Below are positions 33,425 through 43,094 of a stretch of 64,000 bases of DNA, piece after piece. Origin of the DNA: Microbacterium sp. cx-55 (lineage in GTDB: Bacteria; Actinomycetota; Actinomycetes; Actinomycetales; Microbacteriaceae); NCBI RefSeq assembly GCF_021117345.1, contig NZ_CP088261.1:1178001-1242000 (forward strand). The letters run 5' to 3'. Each line of letters opens with the position of its first letter. The first letter of the stretch is position 1. Below the pieces are notes generated by a model. That model searched no databases. It was not told the origin of the DNA and saw nothing but the letters and a program-made list of their open reading frames with translations. A program made the position numbers and the translations under genes.

Positions 33425-34103
33425 GGACGTCTTCATCGTCGCGGTGGATGGTCCCGCCGGCAGCGGAAAGTCGTCGGTGTCGAAAGAGGCCGCCCGCCGC
33501 CTCCGGTTCGGCTATCTCGACACCGGTGCTGTGTATCGCGCGCTCGCCTGGCATGCGCTCGATCACGGTGTCGACACCTCGGACTCCACCGCGGTCGTCG
33601 AGGTGCTCGGCGATTTCGACGCCGCGATCTCGCTCGATCCCGACGACTACTGGGTGCGTGTCGGCGAGGTCGATGTGACCTCTGCCATCCGTGAACCCCG
33701 CGTGGCCGACGCGGTCAGCGGCGTCGCCCGGGTCTCGGTCGTGCGGCACGCCGTGAACGATCGGTTCCGCGCGTTGATCGCGGACTCCGACCGCGCCGGC
33801 GTGGTGGTGGAAGGCCGCGACATCACGACCGTGGTGGCGCCCGACGCCCCCGTCCGGGTGCTGCTCACCGCGTCTCCCGAGGTGCGCGCGGCCCGCCGTT
33901 CGGCGGAGATGACGGATGCGGACGCCGCTGCCGTCGCCGATGCGCTGCACCGCCGCGACGCATCGGATTCCGCCGTCGTGGATTTCATGTCGGCGGCGCC
34001 GGGCGTGGAGGTCGTGGACACGACCGAACTCGATTTCGAAGGATCGGTGACGGCGCTTCTCGCTGTCGTCGCGAAGATGCAGGAGGTGCAGAATGCGCGC
34101 TGA
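33417..34103 (+). CDS. cmk: Cytidylate kinase
   Basis: 228 aa; ATG at 33417 gives [23 protein letters not shown] with a canonical P-loop. It phosphorylates CMP and dCMP. The substrate region [14 protein letters not shown] and the later [17 protein letters not shown] are family hallmarks. It overlaps tyrA by 8 bp and der by 11 bp, so expression is tightly coupled to both. Confidence 0.95.
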   Translation: MNEDVFIVAVDGPAGSGKSSVSKEAARRLRFGYLDTGAVYRALAWHALDHGVDTSDSTAVVEVLGDFDAAISLDPDDYWVRVGEVDVTSAIREPRVADAVSGVARVSVVRHAVNDRFRALIADSDRAGVVVEGRDITTVVAPDAPVRVLLTASPEVRAARRSAEMTDADAAAVADALHRRDASDSAVVDFMSAAPGVEVVDTTELDFEGSVTALLAVVAKMQEVQNAR

Positions 34104-35616
34104 AGACGAATACGAAGCAGGGCCCGATCAGCTCGAGGAGCGGTTGGCGGACATCGATGAGACGCTGGCCGAACAGCGTGCGTCGGCGCTCCGCGAGGGG
34201 CTGTCGGACTACGACCTCGATGACGAGGATGCCGACGTTCTCGCGGGCCTTCTCGGCGAGGGCGACGGGATCGAGTACTCCGCGGCTCTTCCGGTCGTCG
34301 CCATCGTGGGCCGCCCGAACGTCGGCAAGTCCGCGCTCGTGAACCGGATCCTCGGCCGTCGTGAGGCCGTCGTGGAAGACACTCCCGGTGTCACCCGTGA
34401 CCGCGTGATCTACAAGGCCGAGTGGCTCGACCGTCGCTTCTCGCTGGTCGACACCGGCGGGTGGGAGCCGGATGCCCGCGGTATCGACCGTTCGGTCGCG
34501 CTGCAGGCCGAGATCGCGATCGACCTCGCCGACGTCGTCATGTTCGTCGTCGACGCGATGGTCGGGGTGACCGCGACCGACGAGCACGTCGTGAAGCTGC
34601 TCCGCCGCAGCGGCAAGCCGGTCATGGTCGTCGCGAACAAGATCGACGACGCCCGCCAGGAGCCGGAGGCGGCCGCGCTCTGGAACCTCGGCCTCGGGGT
34701 GCCGTATCCGGTGTCGGCCATTCACGGTCGTGGCGTCGCCGACATGCTCGACGAGCTCATGAAGGTGATGCCGGAGGTCTCGGCCGTCGGCAAGCAGGAG
34801 ATCGGCGGCCCGCGTCGCGTCGCGATCCTCGGCCGCCCGAACGTCGGCAAGTCGTCGCTGCTGAACAAGGCGGCCGGTGAGGAGCGCGTTGTCGTCAACG
34901 AGCTCGCCGGCACGACCCGCGACCCGGTGGACGAGGTCGTCGAGCTCGGCGGCAAGCTGTGGCGCCTGGTGGACACCGCCGGCATCCGTCGCCGCGTGCA
35001 CCTGCAGCAGGGTGCGGACTTCTACGCGTCGCTGCGCACCTCGGCCGCGCTCGAAAAAGCGGAGGTCGCCGTCGTCGTTCTGGACGTCTCGCAGCCGCTC
35101 AGCGAGCAGGACGTGCGCATCATCGACCTGGTGCTCGAATCCGGTCGCGCCCTGGTGCTCGCCTTCAACAAGTGGGACCGGCTGAACGACGACGACATGG
35201 AGGGAATCGACCGGCGTCGGTACCTCGAGCGTGAGATCGAGCAGGACCTCGCGCACGTCGCGTGGGCGCCGCGGGTCAACATCTCCGCCCGCACCGGTCG
35301 GCACTTCGACCGCCTCGTGCCCGCGCTCGAGACCGCGCTCGCCTCCTGGGATCAGCGCATCTCGACCGGCAAGTTCAACGCGTTCCTCTCCGAACTCGTG
35401 GCCGAGCACCCGCATCCGCTTCGTGGGGGCAAGCAGCCCCGCATCCTGTTCGGCACGCAGGCGAGCACCCGCCCGCCGACTTTCGTGCTGTTCACGACCG
35501 GCTTCCTGGACCCTGGCTACCGCCGGTTCATCCAGCGTCGTCTCCGTGAGATCTGGGGCTTCGAGGGAACCCCGATCCTGGTGAATATGCGAGTGCGCGA
35601 GAAGAAGCAGCGCTGA
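34093..35616 (+). CDS. der: Ribosome-assembly GTPase Der (EngA)
   Basis: 507 aa. Two tandem GTPase domains are seen: first with [15 protein letters not shown] and ANKID, second with [21 protein letters not shown] and FNKWD. The C-terminal KH-like domain ([19 protein letters not shown]...[14 protein letters not shown]) follows. The first 70 residues are an acidic extension common in Actinobacteria. Der is needed for 50S subunit maturation. It converges with nrdG with only 7 bp between the stops. Confidence 0.96.
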   Translation: MRAEDEYEAGPDQLEERLADIDETLAEQRASALREGLSDYDLDDEDADVLAGLLGEGDGIEYSAALPVVAIVGRPNVGKSALVNRILGRREAVVEDTPGVTRDRVIYKAEWLDRRFSLVDTGGWEPDARGIDRSVALQAEIAIDLADVVMFVVDAMVGVTATDEHVVKLLRRSGKPVMVVANKIDDARQEPEAAALWNLGLGVPYPVSAIHGRGVADMLDELMKVMPEVSAVGKQEIGGPRRVAILGRPNVGKSSLLNKAAGEERVVVNELAGTTRDPVDEVVELGGKLWRLVDTAGIRRRVHLQQGADFYASLRTSAALEKAEVAVVVLDVSQPLSEQDVRIIDLVLESGRALVLAFNKWDRLNDDDMEGIDRRRYLEREIEQDLAHVAWAPRVNISARTGRHFDRLVPALETALASWDQRISTGKFNAFLSELVAEHPHPLRGGKQPRILFGTQASTRPPTFVLFTTGFLDPGYRRFIQRRLREIWGFEGTPILVNMRVREKKQR

Positions 35617-35623
35617 GCCGGGT

Positions 35624-36364
35624 TCACCGGACGATGACTTCGGTGAACCGCTCCCGCGGAAGTTCGTCGAACTGCAGCGCCGAGCGGACGGGTGTCCCCG
35701 AGCGGGCGCCCGTCGGCCGGTAGCGCTGCAGCGCCCACGTCTCGACGCCCCGCTCGGCGAGGTCGTGGCCGAGCGCGGCGAGCCCGGTGTCGTCGGTGAG
35801 GTCCGGATGCGCGGTGGTGCGCACCTCGTACCCGAGGGGACGCGGCGTGTCGCGCCGCACGAGGTGGTTCGCGATCACGAGTTCGAGCGAGCGTTCGGCT
35901 GCCCGCCCGCTCGAGGGGCGCCCGGTGACCTGACCGTACTCGGCGAATCGTGCCTTGACGTCGATTCCGATCCAGTCCACCTTCGGCAGGATGCGGGCGA
36001 GCAGCGCCGGATACGGACCCCCGGTGTGGAGCCCGACGGAGAATCCGAGGCGCCGGACGTCGTCGATCGCGGCGCCCAGACCGCGCTGCATCGTCGGTTC
36101 GCCGCCCGAGAAGACGACGCCGTCGAGCAGGCCGGTGCGGGTGCCGAGGAAGGTCAGGACGTCCGGCCACGTCAGCGCCCCCGGGGTGCGGGGGTCGATC
36201 AGGTCGGGATTGTGGCAGTACACGCAGTCCCAGGGGCACCCCTGCAGAAAGACGGTCGCGACGAGCATGCCCGGCCGATCGACGGTCGATAGCCGGGTGA
36301 GTCCCGCGATGCGGAGGCCGACCGCCCGGGGTACTCCGGTCGCGGGGAGGTGTGCGGCAGACAC
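35624..36364 (-). CDS. nrdG: Anaerobic ribonucleotide reductase activating protein (radical SAM)
   Basis: 246 aa. The GTG at 36364 lies 8 bp after the nrdD stop; the frame stays open upstream only as a shadow of nrdD. The radical-SAM cluster motif CxxxCxxC appears as CPWDCVYC, in FLQGCPWDCVYCHNP, followed by GVVFSGGEPTMQ. It installs the glycyl radical on NrdD. It is longer than the 150-160 aa NrdG of enterobacteria and resembles the NrdG2/pyruvate-formate-lyase-activase type. It is co-transcribed with nrdD. Confidence 0.9.
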   Translation of the reverse strand: MSAAHLPATGVPRAVGLRIAGLTRLSTVDRPGMLVATVFLQGCPWDCVYCHNPDLIDPRTPGALTWPDVLTFLGTRTGLLDGVVFSGGEPTMQRGLGAAIDDVRRLGFSVGLHTGGPYPALLARILPKVDWIGIDVKARFAEYGQVTGRPSSGRAAERSLELVIANHLVRRDTPRPLGYEVRTTAHPDLTDDTGLAALGHDLAERGVETWALQRYRPTGARSGTPVRSALQFDELPRERFTEVIVR

Positions 36365-36372
36365 GGCGGCGC

Positions 36373-38238
36373 TCAGACCGCATCCGGCACGAGGTACGCC
36401 TCGGCCGCGCGGAACGAGAATGGAACCCGCTCGGCCGCCTCGCCCTGCTTGCCGATGTTGAACGACGAGATCGGGCGGAAGTAGCCCATCACCCGGGTCC
36501 ACACCTCGCAGGTCGCGCCGCAGTCCGGGCAGAGTTCGTGCTCGCCGGATCGGTACCCGTGGGCGGGGCAGATGGAGAAGGTCGGGGTGACCGTGATGTA
36601 CGGGATGCGGAACTGCTCGAGCGCGCGGCGCACCAGCGCGCGGCACGCCGCGGCTGACGGGGCGGCTTCGCCCATGTAGAGGTGGAGAACGGTGCCGCCG
36701 GTGTACTTCTGCTGGAGCTCTTCCTGCAGCGTCATGGCCTCGAAGGCGTCGTCGGTGAATCCGACGGGAAGCTGCGAGGAGTTCGTGTAATACGGGTTCG
36801 TGGCCGTTCCGGCCTGCAGGATCGCCGCGGGACCGAAGTGCTCGCCATCCGATTTCGCGAACCGGTAGGTCGCGCTCTCGGCGGGGGTCGCCTCGAGGTT
36901 GTACATGTGGCCGGTCTGCTCTTGGAACTCCACCATCCGATCGCGCACGTGATCGAGGATTGTGCCGGCGAGAGCGATGCCGGATGCGGTGGTGACGTCG
37001 TCCTGGCCGTGGGTGAAGTTGCGGACGAGCTCGTTGAGGCCGTTCACGCCGATCGTCGAGAAGTGGTTCTCGAGGGTGCCGAGATAGCGCTGGGTGTAGG
37101 GGAACAGGCCGCCTGCGAGGTGGTGGCCGATGACGTCCCGTTTGGCTTCGAGAGAGTCGCGGGCGATCTCGAGCAGTGCGTCCAGTCGGGCGAGGAGCGT
37201 GGTGCGGTCGCCCGCGTGCACGAATCCGAGGCGGGCGCAGTTGATGGTGACGACGCCGATGGACCCGGTCTGCTCGGCCGAACCGAAGAGTCCGTTGCCG
37301 CGTTTGAGGAGCTCGGTGAGGTCGAGCTGCAAGCGGCAGCACATGGATCGGATCATGTGCGGATCGAGGTCGGAGTTCAGGAAGTTCTGGAAGTAGGGGA
37401 GGCCATACTTGGCGGTCATCGCGAAGAGAGCATCGACCTCGGGGGTGTCCCAGTCGAAGTCGGGGGTGATGTTGTAGGTCGGGATGGGGAACGTGAACGC
37501 ACGGCCGTCGCTGTCGCCGGCGGTCATCACGTCGATGAAGGCACGATTGATCATCGCCATCTCGGGGGCGAGGTCGCCGTAGGTGAAGTCGGCGACCTGC
37601 CCGCCGACGAGCGGATGCTGGGGGGCGAGGTCGTCGGGGCAGGTCCAGTCGAACGTGAGGTTCGTGAACGGCGTCTGCGTTCCCCAGCGGGACGGAACGT
37701 TCAGGTTGAAGACCATCTCCTGGATGCCCTGGCGTACGTCGGTCTGGGTCAGGCCGTCGAGGCGCACGTATGGGGCGAGGTAGGTGTCGAAGGAGCTGAA
37801 GGCCTGCGCGCCGGCCCACTCGTTCTGGAGGGTGCCGAGGAAGTTCACGATCTGGCCGAGTGCGCTGGAGAAGTGGCGGGCGGGCGCGGAGGAGATCTTG
37901 CCCGGGATGCCGTTGAAGCCCTGCTCGAGGAGGTTCCGCAGCGACCATCCGGCGCAGTAGCCGGCGAAGACGTCGAGGTCGTGGATGTGCAGGTCGCCGT
38001 CGCGGTGGGCGGCGCCGGCGGCGGGGGAGTAGACCTCGTCGAGCCAGTAGTTGGCGATCAGCTTGCCGGAGGCGTTCAGGATGAGTCCGCCGAGCGAGTA
38101 GCCCTGGTTGGCGTTCGCGTTCACCCGCCAGTCCTGGCGGCGCAGGTACTCGTCGATCGTCTCGGCGACCGCGATGGTGCGAGGCGTTGCGGTGGTGGGG
38201 CTGGTCGGGGCGGGGTTGGGGGTCGAGGTGGGGGTCAT
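36373..38238 (-). CDS. nrdD: Anaerobic (class III) ribonucleoside-triphosphate reductase
   Basis: 621 aa. The ATG at 38238 has AGGAG 8 bp upstream and gives MTPTSTPNPAPTSPTTATPRT before the conserved TIDEYLRRQDWRVNAN. The frame upstream is not supported. Features are HRDGDLHIHDLD, the catalytic Cys in TINCARLGF, the zinc site (CPAHGY, CPDCGATC), and the glycyl radical in RVMGYFRPISSF near the end. The ATP-cone found in longer NrdD proteins is missing, so allosteric activity control is probably absent. The presence of nrdDG suggests DNA synthesis under low oxygen. Confidence 0.93.
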   Translation of the reverse strand: MTPTSTPNPAPTSPTTATPRTIAVAETIDEYLRRQDWRVNANANQGYSLGGLILNASGKLIANYWLDEVYSPAAGAAHRDGDLHIHDLDVFAGYCAGWSLRNLLEQGFNGIPGKISSAPARHFSSALGQIVNFLGTLQNEWAGAQAFSSFDTYLAPYVRLDGLTQTDVRQGIQEMVFNLNVPSRWGTQTPFTNLTFDWTCPDDLAPQHPLVGGQVADFTYGDLAPEMAMINRAFIDVMTAGDSDGRAFTFPIPTYNITPDFDWDTPEVDALFAMTAKYGLPYFQNFLNSDLDPHMIRSMCCRLQLDLTELLKRGNGLFGSAEQTGSIGVVTINCARLGFVHAGDRTTLLARLDALLEIARDSLEAKRDVIGHHLAGGLFPYTQRYLGTLENHFSTIGVNGLNELVRNFTHGQDDVTTASGIALAGTILDHVRDRMVEFQEQTGHMYNLEATPAESATYRFAKSDGEHFGPAAILQAGTATNPYYTNSSQLPVGFTDDAFEAMTLQEELQQKYTGGTVLHLYMGEAAPSAAACRALVRRALEQFRIPYITVTPTFSICPAHGYRSGEHELCPDCGATCEVWTRVMGYFRPISSFNIGKQGEAAERVPFSFRAAEAYLVPDAV

Positions 38239-38553
38239 GGCGCGCTCCTGGTGCGGTGAGGGGAGGCGGCGCTGCGGGTCGGTGGAGCGTCGTCGAAACG
38301 CAATATATGGGGGCCTGTGCGGCGATCGCACACGACATGTGCTGTCGGCACAGTGCGCGTGCGGATGCGGCGGAGGCGCCTTTGTGAGCTCGTACAGTCG
38401 TGCGCGTCGTTCTCGCCCGGGAGGTTCTCGGGGCGTACTCGCGCGCGCGTGATCCCAGATCGCGTCGCCCGGTGCGCGTTGGATCGCCGTGAAAACCCCT
38501 TGGTTCATGACACGTGTCGTTTCGTCGTGGTGCCGGTGTGACAGGCTGGAGCG
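38239..38553. promoter_or_regulatory. Divergent promoter region of nrdD with candidate NrdR box
   Basis: The 315-bp gap has no credible gene. An AT-rich site acgcaatatatggggg (38298-38313) is 60 bp upstream of nrdD and resembles half of the NrdR box (consensus with a central ATAT). A second box at the usual 15-16 bp distance is not clear. A perfect palindrome gacacgtgtc lies at 38509-38518 next to the NUDIX-NYN gene. Confidence 0.4.
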
Positions 38554-39540
38554 ATGACGATCCTGCCGCCCGAATCCGGCGAGCCGCGGCGCCCGCAGGG
38601 CCCCCGCGATCCGGGTGATGCCTGGGTGGAGGCGCCTTCGGGTGAGCGGTACTGGGGTCGATTCGGCGCCGCGGGCCTCCTCGCGCTCGATCCGGAACTC
38701 GGTGTCCTGTTGCAGCACCGTGTGGCGTGGAGCCATCACGGCGGCACCTGGGCGCTGCCCGGCGGTGCGCGTCACGAGGGCGAGTCGGCGACGGATGCCG
38801 CCATCCGTGAGGCGACCGAAGAGGCCGGGGTGCCGGACGGGTCTGTTCGCCCGCGCCTTCTCGGTGTTCTGGACCTCGGGTACTGGTCGTACACGACTCT
38901 TGTGGCGGATGTCGTCGTGCCGTTCGAGCCCGTGATCAGCGATCCGGAGAGCCTGGCGTTGGCGTGGGTGCCGGTCGCGGAGATCGATGGGTATCCGCTG
39001 CATCCGGGGTTCGCGAGTTCGTGGGCCGGTCTGCGGCGCCTGCTCGATGTGCGTCCCCTGGTGATCGTGGATGCGGCGAACGTCGTGGGATCTGTTCCCG
39101 ACGGATGGTGGCGCGATCGCGCCGGGGCGACGGCTCGCCTAATCGAGCGCATCGCGTTGTTGGCCGATGCAGGTGTTCCGGCAGCGGCGTTGGGGTTGGA
39201 AGCGGCGCACTGGTTCCCGGAGTTCGTGGTCGTTCGCGAGGGTGCCGCGCGGGGCGCGAGCGCTGAGCGAGGTGCGGGTACTGCGCGTGGTGCGGGTGCG
39301 GGTGCTGCCGAGGCGGGCGGTTCGCTTGCGGATGGAGCGGAGCGCATCAGCGACGCCGTTCGGGCCGTCGATGCGCCGGGCGCGGGGGATGACGAGATCG
39401 TCGCGCAGGTCGTGCGGGCGACCGCATCCGGATACCGGGTGACCGTGGTGACGAGCGATCGCGAGCTTTCGGCGCGCAGCACTGCGGCCGGCGCGGACGT
39501 GCGTAGCGCGGGCTGGCTGCTCAACCTGCTCGCGGAGTAG
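38554..39540 (+). CDS. NUDIX hydrolase fused to NYN/YacP-like nuclease domain
   Basis: 328 aa. Residues 35-150 form a NUDIX domain with GGARHEGESATDAAIREATEEAGV as the box. From residue 168 a second domain begins with LVIVDAANVVGS (Asp173, Asn176), continues to AGDDEIVAQV (Asp279-Asp280) and VVTSDRELSARS (Asp302). This is the acidic-residue arrangement of NYN/PIN-like ribonucleases such as YacP/Rae1. A Gly/Ala-rich linker of about 30 residues (231-262) is inserted before the third part. I infer a protein that binds or hydrolyses a nucleotide and cuts RNA. Both active sites look complete. Confidence 0.85.
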   Translation: MTILPPESGEPRRPQGPRDPGDAWVEAPSGERYWGRFGAAGLLALDPELGVLLQHRVAWSHHGGTWALPGGARHEGESATDAAIREATEEAGVPDGSVRPRLLGVLDLGYWSYTTLVADVVVPFEPVISDPESLALAWVPVAEIDGYPLHPGFASSWAGLRRLLDVRPLVIVDAANVVGSVPDGWWRDRAGATARLIERIALLADAGVPAAALGLEAAHWFPEFVVVREGAARGASAERGAGTARGAGAGAAEAGGSLADGAERISDAVRAVDAPGAGDDEIVAQVVRATASGYRVTVVTSDRELSARSTAAGADVRSAGWLLNLLAE

Positions 39541-39652
39541 CGGAACGCGCGCGGGCGCACTCCCGCCCGCCCCTCGCGCGGGCGCACGCCCGCTCCCTCC
39601 TGGCGGGGATAGGCCCACCGCCCCGCCGGGCTCGCGCCCTCATCACCCCGGC

Positions 39653-40936
39653 TCAGGACGGTGGCGGGTCGACGCTCGAGGCGAACACGACGCGGTTCTC
39701 CGCAGTGTCGGGGTATCGGCGTCCGAGGGGGCTCGTCCACTCCAGATCTCCGTGCGGGAGTTGACGCACACTCCACGCCGTGGCGTGCTTCAACGAGTGG
39801 TGTCGTCGGCAGAGATGCGCGAGGTTGCAGACCGCGGTCGGACCGCCGAGCGCATGATCCACGGTGTGATCGAGGTCGCACCGGGAAGCGGGCATTCGGC
39901 ATCCGGGAAAACGACAATGCCCGTCGCGAACCATGAGCGCGCGCCGCATCTGCTCGGTCGGGCGATATCGATCGACCGCGAGCACGCATCCGGTGATCCG
40001 ATCGGTGAAGATTCGTTCCCACCCGGTCGCGCTGCCCGCCAGAAGTCGGGCCGTCGCCGCGTCGATCGGTCCGGAGCGGTCGAGTTCAGCCGGTCCGTCG
40101 TCGCCCACGAGACTTGTCACCGGGATCGTGATCCGAACCGAGGCGCGGATTGCCGAGAGCCCGCTGCCCTCCCCGGGCCCCGACCCCACGGAATCGGGCG
40201 TGCTCGTGAGGACGAGATCGCTCAGCAGGTCGGCGCGGAGCTCGTCCATCGTGCGCGGGTCGCGGTCGTCTGCGCCAGTCGCGTCGTGGATCTGCCGAGC
40301 AAACTGTGTGAGCCGGTCGTGCGCGCCGTGCGCGAGAACCGACGGCAGAATCGCCAGCAGCTCGCTCATGCCATCGTCGAGATCGCGCACGAACACGCCG
40401 CGTTGCCGGCTGGCCTCGGCGTGGCGCTCGGTGAGCGACCGTGGTTCTGCGCGCTCCGCCAGCCGACGAGCGACGGGCCGCAGGCGGCCGGGCGTTTCTC
40501 GCTCGGCCACCGCGAGAACGTCTCGCTCGAACGCGGCACGTGCCTCGTCATCCTCGAGGTGGATGCCGGCCTCCGCAATCACCCGCAGGTGAGCGCGGGA
40601 GATGCGTGCTTCGCCGAGAGCGGCCAGCGACAGTGGGAGTCGCCGCGCGATCGCCGATGACTCGACGAGCTGGCGCTGCACGGTGCGATCACTCACGCGG
40701 AGTGCGGAGGCGAACTCGGCCGCGAGCGAACGGATCGGCATCTCACGGTCACGGGTCGATCGGTCGGTGACGCGAGACATCTGATCTTCGGCGATGGCGG
40801 CGGCGGTCGCCATCAACGTCACTTCGAGCGCCTGCATCGCGGCGATCGTCGAGCGGGCGTTCTCGACCCCCAGAACCAGCGCATCGAGGAGTGCGACTTC
40901 GGCCTCGATGGGGCTCAGCGTGCGCTGTTCGGACAT
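39653..40936 (-). CDS. DUF222/HNH endonuclease domain protein (REP13E12 family)
   Basis: The ATG at 40936 (MSEQRTLSPIEAEVAL) is taken as start; the longer upstream frame has an Arg-rich, shadow-like composition. 427 aa. The DUF222 region covers about 1-320 and the HNH motif is in GHCRFPGCRMPASRCDLDHTVDHALGGPTAVCNLAHLCRRHHSLKH. Two cysteine pairs and the DHxxDHA core suit a zinc-stabilised HNH nuclease. These genes are multi-copy and mobile in Actinobacteria. Function unknown. Confidence 0.88.
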   Translation of the reverse strand: MSEQRTLSPIEAEVALLDALVLGVENARSTIAAMQALEVTLMATAAAIAEDQMSRVTDRSTRDREMPIRSLAAEFASALRVSDRTVQRQLVESSAIARRLPLSLAALGEARISRAHLRVIAEAGIHLEDDEARAAFERDVLAVAERETPGRLRPVARRLAERAEPRSLTERHAEASRQRGVFVRDLDDGMSELLAILPSVLAHGAHDRLTQFARQIHDATGADDRDPRTMDELRADLLSDLVLTSTPDSVGSGPGEGSGLSAIRASVRITIPVTSLVGDDGPAELDRSGPIDAATARLLAGSATGWERIFTDRITGCVLAVDRYRPTEQMRRALMVRDGHCRFPGCRMPASRCDLDHTVDHALGGPTAVCNLAHLCRRHHSLKHATAWSVRQLPHGDLEWTSPLGRRYPDTAENRVVFASSVDPPPS

Positions 40937-41025
40937 GTTCCTATTGTCGCGCGAACCTCGGACATTCGTTCGAACGTCGACGGTGCACCGCAGAACGCGC
41001 GCTCGGCGAGGCGGCGAGGAGGGCG

Positions 41026-41412
41026 TCACTCCTCGGTCGTATACCCCCGGAGCCGATCGAGGTCGCGGCGTTCGCGTTTGGTCGGGCGTCCGGCGCCCCG
41101 GTCCCGCGTCGGCACGAACGGCACGGATTCCCGGGGAGGCGGGGGAGGCGTCTGATCGTCGACGGCGGCCGCGGCGAGCGGGGCACTGACGCGCTTCGTG
41201 ATGGTCTGGCGGACGACGAGGATGCGGTCGAAACCCGCGATGCGCACGCGCACCTCGTCGCCGGGTCGCACTTGCTGTGCGGCCTTCGCGCGGTCACCGC
41301 CGATGCGGACGTGCCCGGCGCGGCACGCGGTCGTCGCAGCGGAGCGTGTTTTGTAGACGCGCACCGCCCACAGCCAGGAGTCCACGCGCACGGGGCTGAC
41401 CGCATCCGTCAT
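41026..41412 (-). CDS. S4-domain RNA-binding protein (HslR/Hsp15 type)
   Basis: 128 aa. The S4 domain opens RVDSWLWAVRVYKTRSAATTACRAGHVRIGG and ends RPGDEVRVRIAG, as in Hsp15, which binds stalled 50S subunits carrying nascent chains. The C-terminus is basic and low in structure (GAGRPTKRERRDLDRLRGY). Its start overlaps the stop of the lysoplasmalogenase-like gene by 4 bp, so the two are co-translated. Confidence 0.88.
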   Translation of the reverse strand: MTDAVSPVRVDSWLWAVRVYKTRSAATTACRAGHVRIGGDRAKAAQQVRPGDEVRVRIAGFDRILVVRQTITKRVSAPLAAAAVDDQTPPPPPRESVPFVPTRDRGAGRPTKRERRDLDRLRGYTTEE

Positions 41413-42110
41413 CGTGCCACCGCCTCGCGCGCGCGTGAGGCGGTCACGACGCCGACGACCAGCAACGCCTGCCCGAGGCAGTAGGTGACCATGACGAGCG
41501 GGCTGGTCCAGTCGGGCATGGCGTCGGGGAGGAAGAGGCGGAACGCAAGGACCGTGTCGGATGCGAGGAAGAACGCGCCGCCGGCTGCGATCACGGGGCC
41601 GCTGCGCGCGGCCGTGAATGCGGTGCCGGCGAGCACGACGCCGTAGGCCGCGACCGGAAGGGCGAGTGCGCCGAGGTGCGGCCACAGGAGGACGAGGAGG
41701 AGGGTCCACCAGGCGGCGTAGATCCACGACCACGCGGGTTGGCGCGTGCCGCGCAGGTGACGCACGAAGAGCCAGATGTACGCGAGGTGCGCGAGACCGA
41801 AGCTGAGCAGCATGACCGGCAGGGTCGGTGCGAAGGGGAAGAATGTCGCGGCGCCGTCGCCGAGCCAGGAGAAGGCGAGGGCCACGAAGAGCAGGGTGAA
41901 GGGGGTTCCCCATCCGGACCCCCGTCCGGCCCAGGGCGCGGCGACCGCGAGAACCGGCATGAGCGCCAGTTTCGTCGGTGCCGCGACGGCGTCCGCATCC
42001 AGGGCGAGAGCGGTCACGTGCACGAGGGCGAGCGCGGCGAAGGCGACGAAGCCCCACCACCAGTTCTGCGGCAGTGCGGCGCGGGAGTCGGGTTTCGCTG
42101 CGGTGCCCAC
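41409..42110 (-). CDS. Lysoplasmalogenase (YhhN/TMEM86 family) membrane protein
   Basis: 233 aa with about eight hydrophobic helices. The signature stretches ALAFSWLGDGAATFF, GLAHLAYIWLF and GAFFLASDTVLAFRLF (conserved Asp in each) identify the YhhN family, which includes vertebrate lysoplasmalogenase TMEM86B. Whether the bacterial members cleave lysoplasmalogens is not settled. It is the first gene of a two-gene minus-strand operon. Confidence 0.88.
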   Translation of the reverse strand: MGTAAKPDSRAALPQNWWWGFVAFAALALVHVTALALDADAVAAPTKLALMPVLAVAAPWAGRGSGWGTPFTLLFVALAFSWLGDGAATFFPFAPTLPVMLLSFGLAHLAYIWLFVRHLRGTRQPAWSWIYAAWWTLLLVLLWPHLGALALPVAAYGVVLAGTAFTAARSGPVIAAGGAFFLASDTVLAFRLFLPDAMPDWTSPLVMVTYCLGQALLVVGVVTASRAREAVAR

Positions 42111-42134
42111 CGCCCCACGGTAGCGCGCCCTGCC

Positions 42135-42716
42135 TCAGGTCAGCGCGAGCGCGACGATGGGGCGGTCGGCGCGTGCCCGGGCGGTCTCGACGAACCCCGC
42201 GCCCCGAAAGGTGCGAAGCGCGCCTCGGTACAGCTCGTTAGTGCTGGCGTCGGTGACATCGGTGTCGACCGGATAGGCCTCGAGGAGCCGAGCGCCGTGG
42301 CCGCGGGCGAAGTCGATGGCGTGTGTAAGGAGGGTCCTCGCGACGCCCTGTCGGCGGAACTCCCGCCGCACCGAAAAGCAGCTCACCGCCCAAACCGTCT
42401 CGTCGTCCCACGGCTCGGAAGAATGTGCCGCGTAGATTCGGGTGCGCGAGAGGCGGGGTAGAAGCGTGCGTGGGCCGACGCGCACCCAGCCGGCGGTCTC
42501 GCCGTCGATCTGTGCGACGAGCCCCGGTGGCGTGGCGGCGAGGGTTTCCGCGCGCATCAGCTCGGCACGCTCCTCGCGGGTGGACCGCGAGTAGTCGGCG
42601 TTCGTCAGAGTCCACCATTGGCACTGGCATGATGCGCCGTCGCCCCCGCCGGTGAGGGCATGTTCGACGTCATCGAAACGGCCGGGTCCTGCGGGAAGCA
42701 CGGCGACGGGGCTCAT
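42135..42716 (-). CDS. GNAT family N-acetyltransferase
   Basis: The ATG at 42716 (MSPVAVLPAGPGRFDDVEHAL) is preceded by GCGCCATGAGC-like sequence; further upstream the frame is not conserved in character. 193 aa. The acetyl-CoA motif is RREFRRQGVARTLLTHAIDFA, followed by GARLLEAYPVD. The early CQCQWWTLTNADYS, with two Cys, is shared by a GNAT subgroup with FGE-like or EVE-associated members. Substrate unknown. It is the last chromosomal gene before the island. Confidence 0.85.
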   Translation of the reverse strand: MSPVAVLPAGPGRFDDVEHALTGGGDGASCQCQWWTLTNADYSRSTREERAELMRAETLAATPPGLVAQIDGETAGWVRVGPRTLLPRLSRTRIYAAHSSEPWDDETVWAVSCFSVRREFRRQGVARTLLTHAIDFARGHGARLLEAYPVDTDVTDASTNELYRGALRTFRGAGFVETARARADRPIVALALT

Positions 42717-42843
42717 GGCGCGAAGGTACTGGTGGCCGCCGACACGGTCTACGGCGGGCGGATGCAGACACGGAGCGCACGGCGGTTCGCGGGCGGTCAC
42801 GGGGTCGGCTAAGATGGTCTAGTTGCCCGCGTGCGGGCGACAT

Positions 42844-42883
<40 letters not shown>

Positions 42884-42934
42884 TAAGGGGTTCACCCTTC
42901 CCGGAAGGCCCGAATAACTGAAAATTGAATGCCA

Positions 42935-43008
42935 CGGGCTGTGGCGCAGCTTGGTAGCGCACCTGACTGGGGGTCAGGGGGTCGCAGGTTCAAATCCTGT
43001 CAGCCCGA
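42935..43008 (+). tRNA. tRNA-Pro(GGG), intact, carried by the island
   Basis: A 74-nt cloverleaf: acceptor cgggctg/cagcccg, D-arm gcgcagcttggtagcgc, anticodon stem cctga/tcagg with loop ctggggg (anticodon GGG), and T-arm gcagg/cctgt with loop ttcaaat. CCA is not encoded. Its own stems match, so it is not a hybrid of the chromosomal halves (which have cgggatg/catcccg and cttga/tcaag). It would replace the function lost by the insertion. Confidence 0.95.
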
Positions 43009-43094
43009 CAGATGTAAAATACCTGATCAGAAGGTATTTTTATGAAGTCGTGAGATCGGTAAATCGCCGGTCTTGGACCCAAATATGTACCCGT

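Noticed and set aside
36682..38259. 525-aa plus-strand frame opposite nrdD
   Set aside because: Val/Glu/Gly-rich shadow of nrdD; nrdD has conserved catalytic residues.
35624..38338. Single 904-aa minus-strand protein spanning nrdG and part of nrdD
   Set aside because: Only the last 247 codons are NrdG; the rest is an out-of-frame reading of nrdD. The real nrdG starts at GTG 36364.
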